Positions 27,831-36,248 of a DNA stretch of 64,000 nucleotides are shown here, piece after piece. The position numbers and the translations under genes were made by a program. The stretch is from NCBI RefSeq assembly GCF_001750105.1, contig NZ_CP014143.1, positions 248,001 through 312,000 of the forward strand, given 5' to 3'. The notes under the pieces were generated by a model. The model had not been told where the DNA came from and made no database searches. It saw only the letters and a list, made by a program, of their open reading frames with translations. Position 1 is the first letter of the stretch, and each line of letters starts with the position of its first letter. The stretch comes from Microbulbifer aggregans. Lineage in GTDB: Bacteria > Pseudomonadota > Gammaproteobacteria > Pseudomonadales > Cellvibrionaceae.

Positions 27831-28394
27831 ATGGAACTACCCGGTCAAACCAGGGCCTTTGTGCTGCACTTCGGCGAGATGGGCAGCCGCTGGGGATTCA
27901 ACCGCACCGTTGGTCAGATGCTGGCGCTGCTGACAGTCCACAGCGAACCACTGAATGCAGAACAGCTGGCCGAGGCGCTCCACGTGAGCCGCGGCAACGT
28001 CAGCATGGGGTTGAAAGAGCTGCAGGCATGGCGCCTGGTGGAGCTCCGCCACAAACCCGGTGACCGCAAGGATTACTTCACCGCCGCCGGCTCTATCTGG
28101 GAGATGGCGCGCACGGTTTTCGAAGAGCGACGCAAGCGTGAGCTGGACCCGACTCTGTCTCTACTCCGTCAGTTGCTCCTGAACGAGCCAGACAACGAGC
28201 GGGAGGCAGAAGCGCAGGCCAAAATGCGCGAAGTCTACGACCTGCTCGAACTCCTGGACCAGTTCGCCAATACCCTGAGCCGCCTCGATGAGCGTGACCT
28301 GCTAAAACTGATGAAACTGGGGTCGGGCATTACGCGGCTGCTTGAGCTCCGGGAGAAAGTGAAGGGAGGTAGCGCCAGTAAGAGCGATCGCTAA
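27831..28394 (+). CDS. GbsR/MarR family transcriptional regulator
   Basis: 187 residues with a winged helix near 25-95 (LNAEQLAEALHVSRGNVSMGLKELQ) and the beta-wing segment RHKPGDRKDYF, typical of the GbsR branch of MarR proteins. The C-terminal half is helical and probably dimerises. It lies 62 bases upstream of cydA on the same strand without a terminator between, so regulator and oxidase are probably one transcript under the promoter/palindrome at 27773-27818, implying autoregulation and control of cydAB. Confidence 0.9.
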   Translation: MELPGQTRAFVLHFGEMGSRWGFNRTVGQMLALLTVHSEPLNAEQLAEALHVSRGNVSMGLKELQAWRLVELRHKPGDRKDYFTAAGSIWEMARTVFEERRKRELDPTLSLLRQLLLNEPDNEREAEAQAKMREVYDLLELLDQFANTLSRLDERDLLKLMKLGSGITRLLELREKVKGGSASKSDR

Positions 28395-28456
28395 GGCCTG
28401 GGGCGTTCAATTCCAGTCCACCACGGGAAAGCCAATCGCTAATTACAGAGGTTCCC

Positions 28457-29836
28457 ATGCTCGATACCCTGATGCTGTCGAGAATGCAGTTCGCAGCCAA
28501 TATCAGCTTCCACATCCTGTTCCCCACCATCACCATTGCGCTGGGCTGGATTCTTTTCTATTTCAAACTGCGCCATGACCAGACGGACAATCCAATCTGG
28601 ATGCGTGCCTACCGCTTCTGGGTCAAAGTCTTTGCGCTCACCTTCGCGCTGGGTGTTGTCAGCGGTATCACCATGTCGTTCCAGTTCGGCACCAACTGGC
28701 CGGGCTATATGGAGACGGTGGGCAATATCGCCGGGCCCCTGCTCGGCTATGAGGTGCTCACCGCGTTCTTTCTCGAGGCCACCTTCCTCGGCATCATGCT
28801 GTTCGGCATCAATCGTGTGCCCAGCAAGGTACATACGCTCTCGGCATTTATCGTCGCCGTCGGCACCACCCTTTCGGCATTCTGGATTCTGTCCCTGAAC
28901 TCCTGGATGCAGACACCCACTGGTTTTGAAATGCGCGACGGAGTCGCCCATGCCACCAGCTGGATGGAAGTCATTTTCAATCCTTCCTTCCCCTATCGAT
29001 TTACCCACATGCTGATTGCGTCCGGATTGACCGCGGCCTTCTTTGTCGCCGGCCTGTCGGCCTACCGGATTCTGAAGGGCGACCACAAGCAGGCGCCACG
29101 ACTGGCACTGAAGACCGGCCTGGTGATGGCGGCAGTGCTCGCGCCAATTCAGGCTTATGTGGGCGACCTGCACGGCCTCAATACGCTGGAACATCAGCCG
29201 CAGAAAATCGCCGCCATGGAAGGCGTCTGGGAGACCGAGCGCGGCGCTCCACTGCTGCTATTCGCAATTCCGGATGAGGAACAGCGCACCAACCATTTCG
29301 AGATCGCTATCCCCCACCTGGCGAGTCTGATCCTCACCCACGACGCTGATGGCGAAATCGTCGGGCTCAATGAGTTCAAAGACGACCATCCCCCGGTCAA
29401 ACCAATCTTTTTTGGCTTCCGGATCATGGTCGGCATGGGGTTACTGATGATTGCCGTGGCCTGGGTCGGTTGCTATTACCTGCGCCGCCGCGGCGAACTA
29501 CCCGAATGGATGCTCAAAGTCGTAGTGGGTATGACTTTCTCCGGCTGGGTTGCCACCCTGGCGGGCTGGTATGTCACCGAGATCGGCCGACAGCCCTGGC
29601 TGGTGACCGGCATTCTCACCACTGCCGATGCGGTCACTCCGGTGGCGCCGGCTAACGTGGGCTTCTCCCTCGCCCTGTATCTCACCATTTACGTGATTCT
29701 GATGTGGGCTTATATCCACACTCTGCGGGTCATGGCACGCAAGGCCGTCGAAGTGGAGGAGTTCGAGACCACCACACCGCAGAAGGAAGGCACCATCACC
29801 AACCTGCCCGGCGCTACCCAGGAGGGACAGGCATGA
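28457..29836 (+). CDS. cydA: Cytochrome bd-type quinol oxidase subunit I (CIO-like, short Q-loop)
   Basis: 459-residue integral membrane protein that oxidises quinol and reduces O2 to water. Conserved segments include FAANISFHILFPTITIALG (heme-ligand His), SVNSWMQ-like LSLNSWMQTPTGF, LEHQPQKIAAMEG and EIGRQPWLV. Length well below E. coli CydA (about 520) places it with the short-Q-loop, cyanide-insensitive CioA-type enzymes. It forms an ATGA overlap with cydB. Confidence 0.95.
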   Translation: MLDTLMLSRMQFAANISFHILFPTITIALGWILFYFKLRHDQTDNPIWMRAYRFWVKVFALTFALGVVSGITMSFQFGTNWPGYMETVGNIAGPLLGYEVLTAFFLEATFLGIMLFGINRVPSKVHTLSAFIVAVGTTLSAFWILSLNSWMQTPTGFEMRDGVAHATSWMEVIFNPSFPYRFTHMLIASGLTAAFFVAGLSAYRILKGDHKQAPRLALKTGLVMAAVLAPIQAYVGDLHGLNTLEHQPQKIAAMEGVWETERGAPLLLFAIPDEEQRTNHFEIAIPHLASLILTHDADGEIVGLNEFKDDHPPVKPIFFGFRIMVGMGLLMIAVAWVGCYYLRRRGELPEWMLKVVVGMTFSGWVATLAGWYVTEIGRQPWLVTGILTTADAVTPVAPANVGFSLALYLTIYVILMWAYIHTLRVMARKAVEVEEFETTTPQKEGTITNLPGATQEGQA

Positions 29837-30852
29837 CTGTGGAATCCATGACTTTCAATGAATGGCTGCCGGTCATCTTTATCGGCATCATGGGCCTCGC
29901 CGTGCTGATCTACGCCGTACTGGATGGCTATGACCTGGGTGTCGGCATCCTGCTGCCCATGCAGAATGAGGATGAATCGCAGCGCGATACCATGATCGCC
30001 TCCATTGGCCCGTTCTGGGACGCCAACGAAACCTGGCTGGTACTCGCCATCGGCATCCTGCTCATCGCCTTTCCCATCGCCCTGAGCCAGATCATGCTGA
30101 GCCTGTATATCCCCGTGGCTATCATGCTGATCGGACTCATTATGCGCGGGGTTGCCTTCGACTTTCGCGCCAAGGCGGCCGTGGATCACAAGCTCACCTG
30201 GGATCGGGTGTTCAAGAGCGGCTCACTGCTGACAACCCTGTCGCAGGGTTACATGCTCGGCCAATACGTCATGGGCTTCGAGAGCGGCTGGCAGGCACAA
30301 ATGTTTTCCCTGCTCAGCGCCCTCGGCGTCACTGCGGCCTACAGCTACATTGGCGCTGCGTGGCTGGTGATGAAGACCGAATCGGACCTGCAGAAGCGGG
30401 CCATAGCCTGGACCAAAAGGGCCGGGCGGGCGACATTACTCGGCGTGCTGGCGGTATCGCTGGTAAACCCACTGGTGAACCCGGGGGTTTTCGACCGCTG
30501 GTTTACCTACCCCCTGGTGATGTTCGTGCTGTTGATTCCCACCCTGACTTTTGCCGGGTTCGTGGTGAATGATCGCCTGCTTAGTCGGCTGCCGAAGGAA
30601 AATGACCGGCACTGCCGGGTGCCCTTCTTCATTACCGTGGGCATCTTCCTGTTGTGTTTTTCCGGCCTGGCATTCAGCTTCTTCCCGGAAATCGTGCCCG
30701 GCAAGCTGGACATCTGGGAGGCTGCCAGCGCACCGGAATCCCTGACCTTCATCCTCGTAGGCGCAGCCATCGTAGTGCCCTTGATTCTCGCCTACACCGC
30801 CTTCTCCTACTATGTGTTCTGGGGCAAGGCGACCGAATTGAAGTATCACTGA
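29833..30852 (+). CDS. cydB: Cytochrome bd-type quinol oxidase subunit II (CIO-like)
   Basis: 339 residues from the ATG at 29833, which overlaps the cydA stop as ATGA; the open frame reaches back into cydA. YAVLDGYDLGVGILLP and IGPFWDANETWLVLAIG are the subunit II hallmarks. About eight helices. No CydX-like small ORF follows before the terminator at 30884-30911, so any accessory small subunit would be encoded elsewhere or be absent. Confidence 0.95.
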   Translation: MTVESMTFNEWLPVIFIGIMGLAVLIYAVLDGYDLGVGILLPMQNEDESQRDTMIASIGPFWDANETWLVLAIGILLIAFPIALSQIMLSLYIPVAIMLIGLIMRGVAFDFRAKAAVDHKLTWDRVFKSGSLLTTLSQGYMLGQYVMGFESGWQAQMFSLLSALGVTAAYSYIGAAWLVMKTESDLQKRAIAWTKRAGRATLLGVLAVSLVNPLVNPGVFDRWFTYPLVMFVLLIPTLTFAGFVVNDRLLSRLPKENDRHCRVPFFITVGIFLLCFSGLAFSFFPEIVPGKLDIWEAASAPESLTFILVGAAIVVPLILAYTAFSYYVFWGKATELKYH

Positions 30853-30883
30853 TTTGGCCGTGGGCACTACCGTCTGCAGAAAT

Positions 30884-30911
30884 AAAAAGGGAGCCAATGG
30901 CTCCCTTTTTC
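30884..30911. terminator. Intrinsic terminator, bidirectional
   Basis: Stem GGGAGCC/GGCTCCC with AAT loop, A-run before and five T after. Ends the cydAB transcript and the convergent 30934-31767 gene. Confidence 0.92.
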
Positions 30912-30933
30912 AATCATTGCTACGACAGCGAAG

Positions 30934-31767
30934 TTAATCGACAGCTTCATCCTTTGCCGGCTTCTGGGCTTCCGCCTCCTGAATCACGGCCTTCGAACTG
31001 ATCACCGCATTGACCACCGGCTTTGCAGGAGCGGCTTTTACCTCGACGGCCTTGCGCGGTACCGGGATTGATTCTTTTGGCATTGCCTTGGCACTCTCGC
31101 GCTTTTCTCCCGCACGGGTCTTTGGTGCGCCGGCACGGGCCCGCCCCGCCATCGGATTGGCTTCGCACACCACCCAGGCATCGGTATTCATCACCATGCG
31201 GGCATCATCAAACTCGGTAAACACGCCCTTTTTCTTACACTGTGTTTCCCCGATCACCGCCAGCGCATCGTTCATGCGCACCGCAAAGCCCTTCTGTACC
31301 ACGTCTGCCAGTGGCAGGCGGTTTTTCACCGACAGGTTCTTCGCTTCTACGTTGCAGACTTTTACCGCATTCAGAGACTCCAACTCACTGTAGGGAATCT
31401 CCACGCGAATGTCTTTGCCCTTGCCGGACCCCTTGCCGGCCCAGGCATAGGGTCCCTTGCCGACCCTGGCTGAGACGCCTGTTTTGTCGGTTTTGCGACC
31501 CTCACAGCGGCCCTTGATAGTGACCCAGGCCTGGCGCATATCATTGACGTCGGCCACATGGGAATACTGGTCGCTCATACCCTCGGCAAATACGCGCACG
31601 ACAGGACCATCCTCTGGGTAGCTGTCCCCCATCGCCGTCTTGTTCCAGCGCTGATAGGTGTACGGAGACAGTATGACCTTTGCTTCCGGCTTGGCCGTGA
31701 CCTGCAAGCTGGTCCCGGACAATGCGACCCCGCAACACAACAACATCACCTTTATTGTTGGTTTCAT
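30934..31767 (-). CDS. Secreted/periplasmic protein of unknown function
   Basis: 277 residues from the ATG at 31767 (AAGAGAT upstream); a longer frame would add 47 residues ahead of the signal peptide. Residues 1-26 look like a signal peptide ending VTA-KP. The middle contains four Cys (in RCEG, VCNV, QCKK, VCEA) that could form two disulfides. The last 70 residues are rich in Ala, Lys, Pro and Glu, a low-complexity tail. I recognise no family. It is alone between two terminators. Confidence 0.7.
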   Translation of the reverse strand: MKPTIKVMLLCCGVALSGTSLQVTAKPEAKVILSPYTYQRWNKTAMGDSYPEDGPVVRVFAEGMSDQYSHVADVNDMRQAWVTIKGRCEGRKTDKTGVSARVGKGPYAWAGKGSGKGKDIRVEIPYSELESLNAVKVCNVEAKNLSVKNRLPLADVVQKGFAVRMNDALAVIGETQCKKKGVFTEFDDARMVMNTDAWVVCEANPMAGRARAGAPKTRAGEKRESAKAMPKESIPVPRKAVEVKAAPAKPVVNAVISSKAVIQEAEAQKPAKDEAVD

Positions 31768-31953
31768 GATGTATCTCTTATGGATTGGAAAGGATTCGAA
31801 AGCGCCATAGTAAAAGGGAAAGCCTGCATCTCCAGCCGTGTGCCGGGGACTGCGGTCGGGAATGGCGCTGAAAGCAGCCAGGCTGCACGGGAATGTGACT
31901 GCCCTCACAAGCCACTAGGCAATAGTTGACGAAAGCAACTGTATTCAACAATG

Positions 31954-31980
31954 AAAAAGGGGCCTTACGGCCCCTCTTTA
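31954..31980 (-). terminator. Intrinsic terminator of the diheme peroxidase gene
   Basis: GGGGCC/GGCCCC stem with 4-base loop; on the minus strand it ends in five T. It lies 18 bases past the stop of the gene at 31998-33752. Confidence 0.85.
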
Positions 31981-31997
31981 CTCCTGCCACAAAATAC

Positions 31998-33752
31998 CTA
32001 CTCCTTGCCAACCCACTTGTTCTCATGCAACCTGCCGGCCGCTTCTTTGATCGTCATACAGCTGGCTCGGGACCTGGGGCCGCCGCCAATCGAACGTTGT
32101 TCTGAATTGCTTCCATTCTCCTCTCCCAGGCTACAGATCGTCTCATAGAGCCGGAGATCCATGAACGTTTGCGCTTGGCGGCTCGGCCGAGCCTTCAACA
32201 GTTCGGGAACATCAGCTGAGTGGAGGTCGGTCAGGGTTTGCATGTAGACCACTAATGCATCCTCCTGTTCCGGAGTCATCCCCAACCCACCGGCCAGTAT
32301 TGAAGGTGTCTTGAATGCATCAAATTCCGGCTCCGGCCAACAGTCATAAGCCAGCGCCACAGCCTCGGTGAGCTCAGTGCCCGCGGGGATATCGCCATTG
32401 GTCAGCATCACATTACAGGATGGCTTGGTGTCACGCGTGTTGTAGAAATGCACCACGCTCTTCAGGCTCTTGAAAAAACCATTATGCATATATGCTTTTA
32501 CAAACTCAGGGCTCGGGCGCTTATCAACGTTGCGCACGGTCTGCGTCCTTGTAAATCCGGGACGATGAACACCAGTCGTTTCTGTCAAACCAAGGTCGTC
32601 CAACCCCGTCGGTTTTGGAATATCCGGGTTAGGAGGAACCCCGATGTTGTGGAAAGCCTGGTCGGAGTACGTCTGGAACAGCTCTGCGCCATCGTCGTTG
32701 TCAGGGTCATCACTGTGACAGAAGGAACAGTTGGTTACTGGCAGATCCGCTCTCGGTGGCACATTACCCGGGATTGGCGGGAAAGCTTCGTTGTAGAAGA
32801 GGTCGTGACCAAGATTCTCTTCAGCTGTAAACAGTACCAGCGGAAACTTGCCGTACTGCTTGCTGGGATCTGTCAGTCGCAATTGCTCGACCTGATCACA
32901 AACACTAGGATTCAGGTATTCTCCAAAGTTGCTATCAACGCAGGCAAGCTCTGAACGAATCGCCAAGTCTCGTTTGGAAGTAAAGGAATTGATATCGTAG
33001 GAATGTTGATAAGCGCCTACGGCCATCATCAGCCGTTTGAACGCAATATCGAGATGGCGCTCACCATTGTAAGCAATAACGTTACTGCAGTTCAGTGGTG
33101 TATCCCATGCCAGCTCATATAGCCAAGCATAATTCGATGCCTGGACTGTCAGACAGACTTGGTCCCTCGGCAGGTTCTGCTCCACAAGACTAGGAATCGG
33201 GTTGATCGCTTGGTCTGTAATGGCGCTGATATATTTTTGATAACCCAATACTACGGGGTTTTCACTATCCCAAAAGACTTCCATACCGATATGCGGCGCC
33301 GCGCCCGATAGCGGCTCAATATTCTCCCGCCCCAGTGCCCGACCATCCCAGAAATTGCCACCGCAATACTGGATCTCTCCCGGTGGGGTACTGGGACCGC
33401 CACGGTTACAAGGCAGGAAGGGCTCTACAAAGCTTGAATAAGTATTTGTATTCGGCCGCCGGCGACCGACGGTGGACGGATCGGCGCCGGTGATGGCGAC
33501 TTGCCCCTCATTCACCAGTGAATCGCCACCGGTACCACCCGTCGCCGGTTCATGACAGGACACACACCCCATCTCGCCTGAGCTTGAGAGGCTCTTATCG
33601 AAGAAGACATGCTTCCCTAGTAGTTTGAGCGCAATATCCTTACTGTCCTGCGCCAGGGCACTCTGGCCGACACAAGCGAGGGAAATGATCCCTGCGAAAA
33701 TCCAACCTTTGGAAAGGCGCTGTGGCCCTCCCTCCCCATTTGAGCTGACCAC
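31998..33752 (-). CDS. Diheme cytochrome c peroxidase/MauG-like protein
   Basis: 584 residues from a GTG at 33752. This start has a perfect AGGAGG six bases upstream; the ATG at 33770 would place that ribosome site inside the gene. A signal peptide ends near QSALA (residue about 34). Heme c motifs are CVSCH (63-67) and CSFCH near the middle; GNFWDGRALG is a family block. Classical CcpA and MauG proteins are about 330-400 residues, so this one is unusually long. It should be periplasmic and act on H2O2 or as an oxidase of a partner protein. Confidence 0.85.
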   Translation of the reverse strand: MVSSNGEGGPQRLSKGWIFAGIISLACVGQSALAQDSKDIALKLLGKHVFFDKSLSSSGEMGCVSCHEPATGGTGGDSLVNEGQVAITGADPSTVGRRRPNTNTYSSFVEPFLPCNRGGPSTPPGEIQYCGGNFWDGRALGRENIEPLSGAAPHIGMEVFWDSENPVVLGYQKYISAITDQAINPIPSLVEQNLPRDQVCLTVQASNYAWLYELAWDTPLNCSNVIAYNGERHLDIAFKRLMMAVGAYQHSYDINSFTSKRDLAIRSELACVDSNFGEYLNPSVCDQVEQLRLTDPSKQYGKFPLVLFTAEENLGHDLFYNEAFPPIPGNVPPRADLPVTNCSFCHSDDPDNDDGAELFQTYSDQAFHNIGVPPNPDIPKPTGLDDLGLTETTGVHRPGFTRTQTVRNVDKRPSPEFVKAYMHNGFFKSLKSVVHFYNTRDTKPSCNVMLTNGDIPAGTELTEAVALAYDCWPEPEFDAFKTPSILAGGLGMTPEQEDALVVYMQTLTDLHSADVPELLKARPSRQAQTFMDLRLYETICSLGEENGSNSEQRSIGGGPRSRASCMTIKEAAGRLHENKWVGKE

Positions 33753-34056
33753 GCTGTACCTCCTGTACATCTCGCTACCTCTTCGCCGGTTTCAGCAGAA
33801 TTCCCCATGAAATCGCGACGAAATTACCCTAAAGAAAACCCGAAGTTGCAATCCAGCAGAGGAGCCTGGCGGAGTAGATACCTGACAGCTCGATTGGATT
33901 GCACGAAAAAGGATAGAAGCTGCACAAAAATTGACCACGATCGCCGCGCCAATTATTCCTCTTTATTGATAGGGGCTTCCTTCGATCGACGTCACTCGCC
34001 ACTACCAGTCCTGTAGCCGAATAGTTTTGAGTTCATTGGCACGTAAACCACATTTT

Positions 34057-34072
34057 TATGATCTAGCTCACG
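34057..34072. promoter_or_regulatory. CRP/Vfr-like binding site
   Basis: TATGA-TCTAGC-TCACG against the Crp consensus TGTGA-N6-TCACA: 8 of 10 core positions match with the correct 6-base spacer. It lies about 300 bases upstream of the peroxidase start and 185 upstream of the TetR start. Confidence 0.55.
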
Positions 34073-34073
34073 T

Positions 34074-34086
34074 GTGAAGTGTTCAC
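34074..34086. promoter_or_regulatory. Inverted repeat upstream of the TetR gene
   Basis: GTGAA-GTG-TTCAC, 5-bp arms with a 3-base centre, one base after the CRP-like site. A possible operator for the TetR protein encoded downstream. Confidence 0.4.
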
Positions 34087-34256
34087 GGGTTGCGACCAGA
34101 GAATGCGTATCTGATAATCAGCTGTCATCAAACGACAAAAAGAAGACTCGCCAGTGCCGCTCCAGGCCGAAGCAGCGAGCCGAGGTGATAACAACAAGGT
34201 GAAAATGCCATAGCCCGGGGGTGAGACCTCGGGTTACAAGAGAGAGTTACCAAGCG

Positions 34257-34937
34257 TTGACTGATCCCAGCCCACCCCTGCCCCGAAGGCGCTATACCAC
34301 ATTGCCCCGTAAACCCCAGCGAAAGAATGGCCGCGAGAAGTTTGAGACGCTGCTGGATGCGCTCGATGGATTGCTGCAATTTCGGGAAACCAGTGAAATC
34401 AGCCTCTCGGACCTCAGTGAAGCCGCCGGTGTACCCGCCGCGTCGGTCTACCATTTCTTCCCCAACCGGGAGGCGCTGTTCGCCGCATTGATGCAGCGCC
34501 ATCTCGATACCATGGCGGAGCAACATATCCGCAACGGCAAGGGGCCCAGCTGGCAGAGCCGCACCGAGGGCTTCCTGGACCAGCTGCAGGAACAGCTCTG
34601 CGCCAGCGAGTCGGTAATGAAAATGCGCTTTGGCCCTGCGCCCGGTTGGGCCGTTCGGGAACTGCTGCTTGAGGACCGCCGCCGTCTGGGACTACTGTTG
34701 CTGGACCAGCTGGATACAGATTTTGAGCTGCCAAACTCGCCCCAGTGGCCGGAGCGCTTCCAGGTGGCCCTGACCATTGCCGAGGGCATCTGGTCGGGGG
34801 CGTATGGTAACTTCGGCCGGGTCGACGAATTCAGTATCAATGAAGCCAAGCGGGCAGTGGTCGCCTATCTGGAATACTTTTTTGGCGAACTCCTGCCACT
34901 GCGCATCCGCGAGGAAGAAGAGGCACTGCTGTACTGA
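34257..34937 (+). CDS. TetR family transcriptional regulator
   Basis: 226 residues from a TTG at 34257, with GAGAGAG eight bases upstream; an earlier GTG at 34221 (238 residues) has no properly spaced ribosome site. The N-terminal helix-turn-helix is LSDLSEAAGVPAASVYHFFPNREALFAALM. The C-terminal ligand domain is not recognisable. It faces away from the diheme peroxidase and lies convergent with the cupin gene. Confidence 0.88.
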   Translation: MTDPSPPLPRRRYTTLPRKPQRKNGREKFETLLDALDGLLQFRETSEISLSDLSEAAGVPAASVYHFFPNREALFAALMQRHLDTMAEQHIRNGKGPSWQSRTEGFLDQLQEQLCASESVMKMRFGPAPGWAVRELLLEDRRRLGLLLLDQLDTDFELPNSPQWPERFQVALTIAEGIWSGAYGNFGRVDEFSINEAKRAVVAYLEYFFGELLPLRIREEEEALLY

Positions 34938-34955
34938 CCCGCAAAGCCACCGACC

Positions 34956-35612
34956 TCAAAGATGGCCGGTCTTCACATAGATCAACGCCCCGTTTTCACG
35001 GGTAAAGGGGGTGTGCTCGCTCAGATGGGGACTGCGGATCCAGCTGCCCTGCGGGTACTCCCCGTGTTCATCGAAGAAAGTCCCCTCGATCACCAGGATC
35101 TCCTCACCACCAAGGTGCATGTGCTGCTGGAACTGCGTAAATGGCGCCCAGCGCACCAGAGCGACCCGCTCCCCCTCCAGTTCGTGCAGGCCAAGCACCG
35201 ATAGCCCCGGCACCAGTCCGGGTTGCCATTGCGCCGAGCGGGTATCGATCACTGAACGTGTTTTTTCCTTGTCACTGTGCTGGTGCAGCTTGACGAAGAT
35301 GGTACAGCCTTCAGGTCCCACACTCGGGCTGTGGCTGGAGCCAATCGGATTGCGAATATAAGTACCAGCAGGGTAAGTGCCGTACTCGTCGCCGAAAGCC
35401 CCCTCGAGCACCAGGATTTCCTCGCCACCGCCATGGGTATGTTCTGGAAAGGTGCTGTCTGGTGCATAGCGCACAATTGAAGTCGCCCGCGCCACCTCAT
35501 CGCCGATACGATCGAGCATCATGCGCTCGACACCAGCCACCGGCGACGGGCGCCACTCGTATTCGGTCGGGCGAATGACGGCTCGCCGGTCAAAATCGGC
35601 ATTCAGGTTCAT
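34956..35612 (-). CDS. Double-cupin protein, ChrR-like
   Basis: 218 residues with two cupin modules in tandem. Each has a metal-binding block: PEHTHGGGEEILVLEGAF (about 54-71) and FQQHMHLGGEEILVIEGTF (about 160-178). This HxHxxxEE pattern is that of the ChrR anti-sigma cupin family, but the N-terminal zinc anti-sigma domain is missing, so it is likely a free-standing metal enzyme or sensor. No sigma-factor gene is adjacent. Confidence 0.85.
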   Translation of the reverse strand: MNLNADFDRRAVIRPTEYEWRPSPVAGVERMMLDRIGDEVARATSIVRYAPDSTFPEHTHGGGEEILVLEGAFGDEYGTYPAGTYIRNPIGSSHSPSVGPEGCTIFVKLHQHSDKEKTRSVIDTRSAQWQPGLVPGLSVLGLHELEGERVALVRWAPFTQFQQHMHLGGEEILVIEGTFFDEHGEYPQGSWIRSPHLSEHTPFTRENGALIYVKTGHL

Positions 35613-35922
35613 GCTACAGCTCCCAATCTTCCCCTATTGACTATAGTGATCCACGTCCCACCCCTTTTAGCAGCAGTCCGCGAAGGAAGTGAGACGCCTC
35701 AAGGCGCATCGTGTAAGCCAGTGCTTACTGGCGAAGTCACCGGCTGGATCACCAGCCATGCAAGATTAGCGATAAGAAAAGAAGCTGTTAAGCCGTACGG
35801 TTATTTTTGCTGTGCTTCCAGGGTGGGGAAACACCTCCGTTCCCCCCTTTACCGCTGCGCCAAATTCATCCCAGTGACTACACTTAAATTGTGGTCGTTC
35901 GACAATTGCACAGGAGCTTGCC
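35613..35922. other. Divergent intergenic region with tandem hairpins
   Basis: 310 bases between the cupin and DUF465 genes. It holds three short hairpins: GCCAGT/ACTGGC (35717-35732), GGCTGG/CCAGCC (35742-35757) and GGGGAA/TTCCCC (35825-35845). No coding frame with a ribosome site is evident. Confidence 0.6.
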
Positions 35923-36180
35923 ATGCCAATTCCTTCCCACTCCCTCGAGAATGACTTCCCCGAATATTCCGACACCATTCAGCGTCTCAACCGGGAAGAC
36001 CTCAAGTTCAAGACGGAGAGCGAAACGTACCACAAGCTAGACAAACAGATTCGCGGGCTGGAAGAACGAGGGGTGGCGACCGATGACAACCATTTCAATT
36101 CCCTGAAGATTCAGCGGGCACATCTGAAAGACCGGCTCTATCACCGTATTTCCAACAGCCACCAGCCACCTTTGCACTGA
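35923..36180 (+). CDS. YdcH/DUF465 family protein
   Basis: 85-residue, charged, almost wholly helical protein, with the DUF465 core around FPEYSDTIQRLNREDLKFK and LKIQRAHLKDRLYHRI, probably a coiled-coil hairpin. AGGAG lies 8 bases upstream of the ATG. Widespread in proteobacteria; function unknown. Confidence 0.88.
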   Translation: MPIPSHSLENDFPEYSDTIQRLNREDLKFKTESETYHKLDKQIRGLEERGVATDDNHFNSLKIQRAHLKDRLYHRISNSHQPPLH

Positions 36181-36248
36181 CACGAGCTGGACAGTACGGG
36201 CGCCCTCGCGCAGACTGCTGAAATCCCACATGAATGCAGCAGGGCGCC

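Larger units (their letters stand above)
33753..34256. other. Divergent intergenic region with a CRP-like site
   Basis: 504 bases between the diheme peroxidase and TetR genes. It contains a CRP-like site (34057-34072) and an adjoining inverted repeat (34074-34086). Short open frames here lack ribosome sites. Confidence 0.6.
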
